A stretch of DNA of 64,000 nucleotides from positions 20,583,563 through 20,647,562 of the forward strand of contig NC_079971.1 in assembly GCF_029852145.1 (NCBI RefSeq), written 5' to 3'. The notes beneath the pieces were generated by a model. It saw only the letters and a list, made by a program, of their open reading frames with translations, was not told the origin of the DNA and did no database searches. Positions 57,560 through 64,000 of this stretch are shown here, piece by piece. The stretch is from Microplitis mediator. Its lineage: Eukaryota > Arthropoda > Insecta > Hymenoptera > Braconidae. A program made the position numbers and the translations under genes. The first letter of the stretch is position 1, and each line of letters starts with the position of its first letter.

Positions 57560-59234
57560 AAAAAAGGTCTAATGTATACATATATTAAGAAATTGATGTT
57601 TCTAAACATAAAATTCAACACTACTATCCTTTTCTGAATATTAAATATAACCGTTAAAAGTAATTTCCATTTCCATGAATAAATGTCTTGAAAATTCAAT
57701 AAAACTCAGTAATTTTACATAAACCAAGTCAACATATGAAAAGTAAAAGAAAAAAAAAAAATTGAAACTTGTTTTTTGTGTGCAAAATTTTTTTTTTTTA
57801 TTTTTTGGGAATTTTTTTTTTTTTCTCTTCTCTTCACATGTACTTAGTTACCAACGCAAAAGTGAAAAAAAAGCCGAAAGGAAATGATTTTTTCATTTTG
57901 ATGATGATTACACAATTGAAGGAACAAAATTTGTTCCTTTAATTGTTTAGCAAAACTTTGATCAATCGAACCCGAAAAACGACTCAGTAAATCAATTTAA
58001 AATTTACAGGGTTATTGGAGGTACATAAAGCTAAGAAAATCCCTGGCAATATTAGTCTTTTTATCGATATTTGTAGAGTAGCGGTTAATTTATTCAAACC
58101 CCAAAAAAACGCATTTTTTTTGTGCTTCCTTTTAATGAATGTTAAAAATAAAAAAAAATTTTTTTATATAAATAATGATAGGGTCTTGTAGATAATTTAT
58201 TCAAGAATTTAACGCCACCCTCCAATTTACTGTGCGATCATTGGTACCTGAAATATCGATAATCAAGTTCAAAATAATCATTTTTCGTTTGAAGCCTGAT
58301 ATCTCAGTGACAAGTTGCCGTCTGGATCTAAAAAAAAATTCAAATTGACGCTGAATGAATTTGCTAACTGACGTATGCGTTCGTTTAGCAGAAAAAAATT
58401 CCACAGCGTGGACTCCTTCGAAGAAAAAAAAAATTTAGAAAACTTTCGTCTCGCGGTGTTCCTCATGTTTGCGCAATAACCGTAGCTCTTGAAAAAATTA
58501 AATCAAAATGCGTCGAAACTAGAGATGTCAAGCTATAAAATATACTTTTTTTAAAATCTCGATAGGATTATTGTTCACGAAGTTACAGCCTTGCAAAAAT
58601 CGCTAAAAAATTTCTAAAATTTTTCTGTTTCTTTAATTTATGGCGTGGGTGTATATAAAAAATATAATAATGAAAATGTTAAGAATATATTTTTCATATA
58701 CATATTTATATATTTTTTATGTTTCTTCAATATATTTTTTTCATATTTTAACATATTTTCTTTTTAATTTTTATCATTGGGACATACGTACAGACTAGGG
58801 TGTTAAAAAAAATAAACAACTTTTTTTCTTTCTTGGACACAGGTTTTAAAGTTTCATTTAGATATCAAAATACGCCTGTGAAAAATAGAGCTCTTAATAT
58901 TAACAGTAAGAGGTTCCGCATGACACATTTTCAATAAAAATAACATCGAATTTTTTTTTTTTTTCGCGTCTCCTAATTTTTATAATAAAGCTGCTGATGC
59001 GTCGTAGACAAAATCTGCAGATATATTTTTGTCGAGCATTGAACTATGATAGTAAATTTAACTTATGAAATAGTAATTTTTTTTTTATTATTCTACTCCC
59101 TGATAAAGGACAATGATTTAAAACAATTCGAATCGACTTGAGTATAGAGATATACGAGGCTGTTACTTTCCAAATATGTAGTATTTTTTTTTTTCGTGTG
59201 CAAGTACAGTAAGACAATATTTAGAAAAAAAATC
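57560..59234. other. A5 upstream block, no gene
   Basis: Same as 3820-5442. The large palindrome near 57912-57945 has one mismatch (AATTGAAGG). Confidence 0.7.
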
Positions 59235-60058
59235 GGTCTGTCAGTTGACCCTGCGGGCCAGCCCCAAAACTTCCCGCTGTTTTCGAGCTCGTTGAGCTCG
59301 TTGAGCTCGTTGAGCTTGAAAACATTATTGTGAATACATTTTCGAGCTCTTCGAGCTCGCAAATACTTTTGTATGCCATTGTTTTGTAAAAAACCATTTT
59401 TTAGCATTTCTTTCTCCCACGATATCTCGCGAACAAATTAACCGATTTTGATGGTTGAGGCGGCAATCGACGTGTTTTATCAAGTTCTAAAGCTGATCAA
59501 ATTTTGAAATCGATTTATCGAGTCGTTTTTGAGAAATTTCGAAAAAACCAAAAAAAAATTTTTTTTTGAATTCTTTCGTCAACGGTTTCTCTTGAACGAA
59601 TGAACCGATTTTGATGGTTGAGGTGGCATTCGACGCGGCTTATAGAGTTTTAGAGCTGATTAGATTTTGGAATAAATCCATCGAGCAAATTAAAAGTTAT
59701 CCAAATAAAACATTTTCGAAAAAATTTTATTTTTGAAATATCTCTGAACGCACTGTACCGATTAAGTTCAAATTTTTACGGCTTCAAGACATTAACAAGC
59801 CGCATCGAATGACACCTCAACGATCAAAATCGGCTCATCCGTTCAAGAGTTATGAATATTTACATACATACATACGTACGTACGTACGTACGTACGTACA
59901 CACATACATACACTCGGACATCATCGTGAAATTAGTCAGGATAGCTTCCTAGGACCTCGAAACGTCGACATCTGATGGAAATTCGATTTTCGTAAATCGG
60001 ACTGAAACCAATAACTTCCCGAATTTTTGAAAATTTACAATTTTCTTAGCGGGAAGTT
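59235..60058 (+). mobile_element. AACTTCCCGCT-ended repeat, fullest copy, unit 5
   Basis: Starts with CTGTCAGTTGACCCTGCGGG, then AACTTCCCGCT, and ends AGCGGGAAGTT, so the 11-bp inverted ends are visible. It lies in the opposite orientation to the unit 1 element at the equivalent place. Inside are repeated GTTGAGCTC phrases, several AACCGATTTTGATGGTTGAGG phrases and a CATA/CGTA microsatellite at about 59862-59907. Confidence 0.75.
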
Positions 60059-61156
60059 AAAAAAATTTTTATGATGAACATAAACAGTCAGGCGCCGGCT
60101 CTAAAATGTTAATTTTCAACTCGATGGATTTTAAATTTAAGTTTTAAACTCATAGAAAGTGATATCATCACACTTTAAGTATATCTCATTACTATACATA
60201 TTTTAGTTATGGATTTGAATAGCCAGGTCATCAAAAAGGATAACCGATAAGCTTTCAAAATTACTCAAATTTGAAGAGATCCTAATCCCTAGACAGTTGA
60301 AAGTTTTCTGTTATTGTGTACAAAAATTAAATGGTTAAATGTTTTGTGTTGATTATTTGACACCATCAAGTGTATGTTTTAGGAGGCTCGAGACCGATTA
60401 TCTTTCTGAGGGATCTCGTAGAATTTCTATTGTATTTTTGCAAGAGTACAACTTCTTCACACTAAAATTTTATTGATAAAATATTTTATAAATTGACTTA
60501 GTTTTAAAATTTACAGAATATATTTTTATTATTATGGCATAAAATCATAAAAAAATTAATTGTTAATCGGATAATTTTTTTTTAATAAAATAAATGATTA
60601 GAAAATAAACGCGGAAGTACGGCAACAGCGCGCTAGTTTTTAGTAATTTTTTTGTGTACTATTGTTGCCTGTATGAAAATAACATAAATGATCAAAATAT
60701 ATGTACAAGTATATGATAAATATTAGAAAATATATGTGTCCAATTTAACTACATTTTCTGATAGATTTTGTCTATATTAAATAATTTACTATTCATCATA
60801 TACGAGTCCGTATATGTTTAGCATATATTAAATATATATGTCAATCATATACAACAAATATATTTTTATCATATATGAAAATATATATTCTTGTTATGTA
60901 CGAAAACAACATTTTTATCATACATAAAAACATATATTTCTATCAAAAACAAAAAATATATTATGATCATATATAAAAACATATATTTATATTGTGTATG
61001 GAAAAAAAAAGTATCTTATTCGTATGACCAACTCCAGTTAAATTAGATCTCAATTTTATTATACGTATATTTAAAATGCTAATTTTTAGAAATAAATGCG
61101 TGTAGTTAGAGAACTATAACAGATAAACATTAGGTTAAAAACTAATGAGAAAGCTT
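60059..61156. other. Unit 5 intergenic block, no gene
   Basis: Near-identical to 6120-7223. Confidence 0.7.
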
Positions 61157-61531
61157 CCCGTGTAAAAAAAAATTGTTGAAAAAAGGTCAAAAAAGTGTTG
61201 ACTATTCTAAACTTCAAAACTTGACACAATGACGAACTTATTTTAAACAATTTTCAAACTTCTGAAAATACACAGAAAAAATCATTTGACATGATACTAC
61301 AAATTAACATTTTTCAGTGCAAAATACGTTCAGGAAAAACTGATTTTGAACTATTTCTGAACGTTTTTCGTTTCAGCATATCTTAATAATGTGAGGATAT
61401 TTATTGATATTTCTCTTGAATTTTTAAAAGTTTAAAAAGCGTTCAAAAAAAGTTCGTAGTTGTGTCACGTTTTGAAGTTTAGAATAGTCAACACTTTTTT
61501 GACCTTTTCTTAACAATTTTTTTTACACGGG
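61157..61531. mobile_element. 375-bp long-TIR MITE, copy 2
   Basis: Same insertion and same flanks as 7224-7598. Confidence 0.85.
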
Positions 61532-64000
61532 TTAACTCATATTGTATCAAAAAGGACCTGAAGGTTAAAAACTGTACTTGCAATAGTTGCAAAGTTACAG
61601 CAATTCGTTTGTTGACAAATCGAGTCAGTGTTTGGACTTTGTCGTGCTCGATAATCCAAATGTATTTTAAAAAATTGAAAAAAAATTTTTTTGCTATATT
61701 GTTGCAGGTTGATATTTTTGTCATTTTTTTTTGTTCTAGAAAAAATTTGTTTATAAGAAATTTTTAAATAAAGAAATGCATAAATTGTTGACAAAAAAAA
61801 TTTTTTTTCTTTCCCATTATATTTAGAATTGCAAATTATGATTTTTAAAATAAAAACGATTCCTTAATTATTTATTTAAATAATCAAAATATGAAAAAAA
61901 AAATAAACATTAAGATATTGTTTTTAAGAAAAAAATTTTTTCTTAAAAATCATTATTTTCTCACGCTAACACTATGGTGAAAAAAATAATTTTTTAAATA
62001 TTCAATTAATCCATTTGTTTATAAAAAATTTATAAACAAATGGCATAAATAAATTTCAAAAGTATTCATATAATGCCTAGTAAGGATTTGAAATTAGTAA
62101 TAGCTTAAAATTAAAAAAAAAAATATTTAACATACATAATATAAATTTCTAATTTTTTTGGTACTTCAAAAATTAATAACTAATGGAATAAAAATATTAT
62201 ATAAACTTTTATCACGTCAACTTGTTGAGTATGTTTTTTAAAAAGGGCTCCAAGAAACAAAAAAATTATGGATTAATTATTTAAACTTTTATGTCGCCTT
62301 TTATGACAACACATACCCGTAAAAAAAATGTTAATTAACAATTGAATAACTTTTTGAAAAATGGTGGTACAACTTTTACTACCACGAAATCATATTTTTT
62401 TATAGTGTCTAGATGACACCGAAATGTTTTCAAATTTTTTAATTGATATTTGATTGCATAAAAAAATTATTTAAAAACTACGCTCACTAGAGCGGCGGCG
62501 CGCGCATGCCAAAACTGCCACGCAAAAGCCGATTTTCAAGGTCAAATTCAAATTATAAATATTGGAGCTACAATTTGGGGAGCCAAGAACTTTTATACTA
62601 TATTTTTCTGCTCTTTCAGAAACTTTTTTAATTCAATAAAGCTGGATGGCTAATTTTTATAACGGTTTTTTGTTCATAACAATTGTAATTTTATTTTTCC
62701 AAAAAAAAATCCAAAAAACGTCTTTCTCTAGACGCCATTCCGGATCGTTGAAGCCATCAACTATATTTTTAGGAGACTTGTGACTATTTTTCGCAGGTAT
62801 TCATCTTCTCGACTCGACTATTATGAGTAACGAGCGTATCAGAACATTTTCAGGTAATTTGTCTTTTAAAATAATCCCATCTGTCATTACCGTTAAATAT
62901 AAAAATACTCATTAGAGTCTAGACTATGGAGACAATAAACTGGGAATTTTCACACATTAGACTGACTACTTAAAATTATCAACAAGGCTGTATTATTCAG
63001 AAGTATTGAATGTTAATTAACTTCTTAAAGGACCGGGACAAGATAGAGTACTTCTGAGTCAGAATATTGAGAATACCCCCCCTTAAAAAAAAAATTTTTC
63101 ATATAAATAAAAATACATAAATAATATCAAAATATGTATAAAAAATATATTTTTCATATTTTATTTCCTATGTTGGTGAAATTAGATAAAAAATATATTA
63201 ATAATATATTTTTTTATATTACTATACCTATATTTTTTTTTACATTTTAAATATAAAAGCAAATATTTTTTTTGTATATTTTTATACATGTATTTTTTAT
63301 ATATTCTAAGATATATCTTTAATATTTTTAAATTATAATAAATCTATACGAAAATCGGCCAATAGCTATTTAAAATATATTTTTTATGTATTTGTAATAT
63401 ATTTTTATATTTTAACATATATTTTATTTATAAATTATTTTCATTGGGAGACGTGAGCTTGAATAAAATCGCATGAGCCTACAAAACGATTCTTTAATAT
63501 TTTTGTCGATATATACTTACATATGAAGAAAATCTGTCCATCAGTTGACCCTGCGGCCCAGCCCCAAAACTTCCCGAGCTCTTTGAGGTCGAAAACATTG
63601 TTGTGAATACATTTTCGAGGTTTTCGAGCTCGAAAATACTTTTGTATGCCATTGTTTTCGAAAAAAACTGTTTTTTAGCATTTCTTTCTTCCGCGATATC
63701 TCGCGAACGAATTAACTGGTTTCCCGCATGAAAAAACTTTTTATGTGAAAAAATATGCGTTAAAATATATGAATTTTATATGTGATATATTGCACAGTAT
63801 ATAAAATAATATTTATATTTTTGCCGTATTAATATATGATAATATGTTAGAAAAAAATATATTGCTACAATATATTAATTATCTATTTATCAATATAACT
63901 TTTTTTATATATAATTAGCATATATATCTTGGTATAATTTATTATATATTAATATATTGTATTGAAAGCAGTATATTTATTAATATACAGTATGATGTAT
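61532..64000. other. Unit 5 intergenic block to the window edge, no gene
   Basis: Follows 7599-10075. Includes the TTTGTTTATAAA hairpin (about 62010-62043), an empty TA site of the 747-bp MITE (about 63418), and a truncated GAGCTC-family fragment (about 63540-63725). Confidence 0.7.

Larger units (their letters stand above)
56378..64000. repeat. Higher-order repeat unit 5, partial (A5; B5 expected past the edge)
   Basis: From about 60059 to the right edge it follows 6120-10075 of unit 1 almost base for base, and would reach a B gene about 500 bp beyond the window. Confidence 0.85.

Noticed and set aside
2545..64000. Possible integrated polydnavirus (bracovirus) segment array
   Set aside because: Tandem units in a wasp-like genome invite the idea, but I saw no known bracovirus gene family and no segment-junction motif I could identify.
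1..64000. tRNA, rRNA or snRNA genes (U7 in particular)
   Set aside because: None could be recognised by eye; a covariance-model scan would be needed to exclude small RNAs.

Overview
This is an AT-rich animal nuclear sequence with no bacterial or organellar signature. A metazoan-type histone mRNA 3' stem-loop, jockey-type LINEs and many MITE-like repeats point to an arthropod. A hymenopteran such as a parasitoid wasp is my guess from the overall style of the sequence, but nothing here proves it.

The window is a higher-order tandem array of four complete units and one partial unit (unit boundaries near 2545, 15022, 26831, 42045 and 56378; lengths about 12.5, 11.8, 15.2 and 14.3 kb). Each complete unit carries one minus-strand gene (type A, 160 aa; five copies) and one plus-strand gene (type B, 151 aa; four copies). 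A and B are paralogues lying in inverted orientation, so they alternate head-to-head and tail-to-tail along the array. All nine reading frames are intact and intronless. Each encodes an acidic N-terminal half, one good C2H2 zinc finger, a second incomplete Cys-Cys-His finger and a basic tail.

The most unusual feature is that every A and B gene ends in a textbook replication-dependent histone 3' stem-loop (GGCCCTTTTCAGGGCC followed by ACCA), 40-53 nt after the stop codon, although the proteins are not histones. Upstream, a 130-bp block containing a CCAAT box is identical at 129 of 130 positions between A and B, while the proteins are only about half identical. TATA box, start site and a small 5'UTR hairpin follow in the same order. 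Together these suggest a co-regulated, S-phase-coupled, non-polyadenylated multi-copy family of small DNA- or chromatin-binding proteins. That function is inference.

The rest is repeat DNA. A jockey-like LINE 5' part (ORF1 and the endonuclease part of ORF2) lies at 1-2544. A 5'-truncated jockey-like reverse transcriptase copy lies at 33626-35399. A 204-bp fragment, probably a LINE 3' end, follows every B gene. All three insertion events hit the same motif, GTATATTTTC, in the same orientation relative to the inverted-repeat arm. Other elements are a 747-bp MITE with TA target duplications (units 2-4), a 375-bp long-TIR MITE (units 1 and 5), a 2.0-kb insertion just upstream of one B promoter, and many copies of a family with AACTTCCCGCT ends and an internal CA/TG microsatellite. 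Presence and absence of these insertions lets the units be ordered: unit 1 resembles unit 5 between A and B, units 2 and 3 resemble each other between A and B, and units 3 and 4 share a longer B-to-A interval. No tRNA, rRNA or CRISPR array was recognised.
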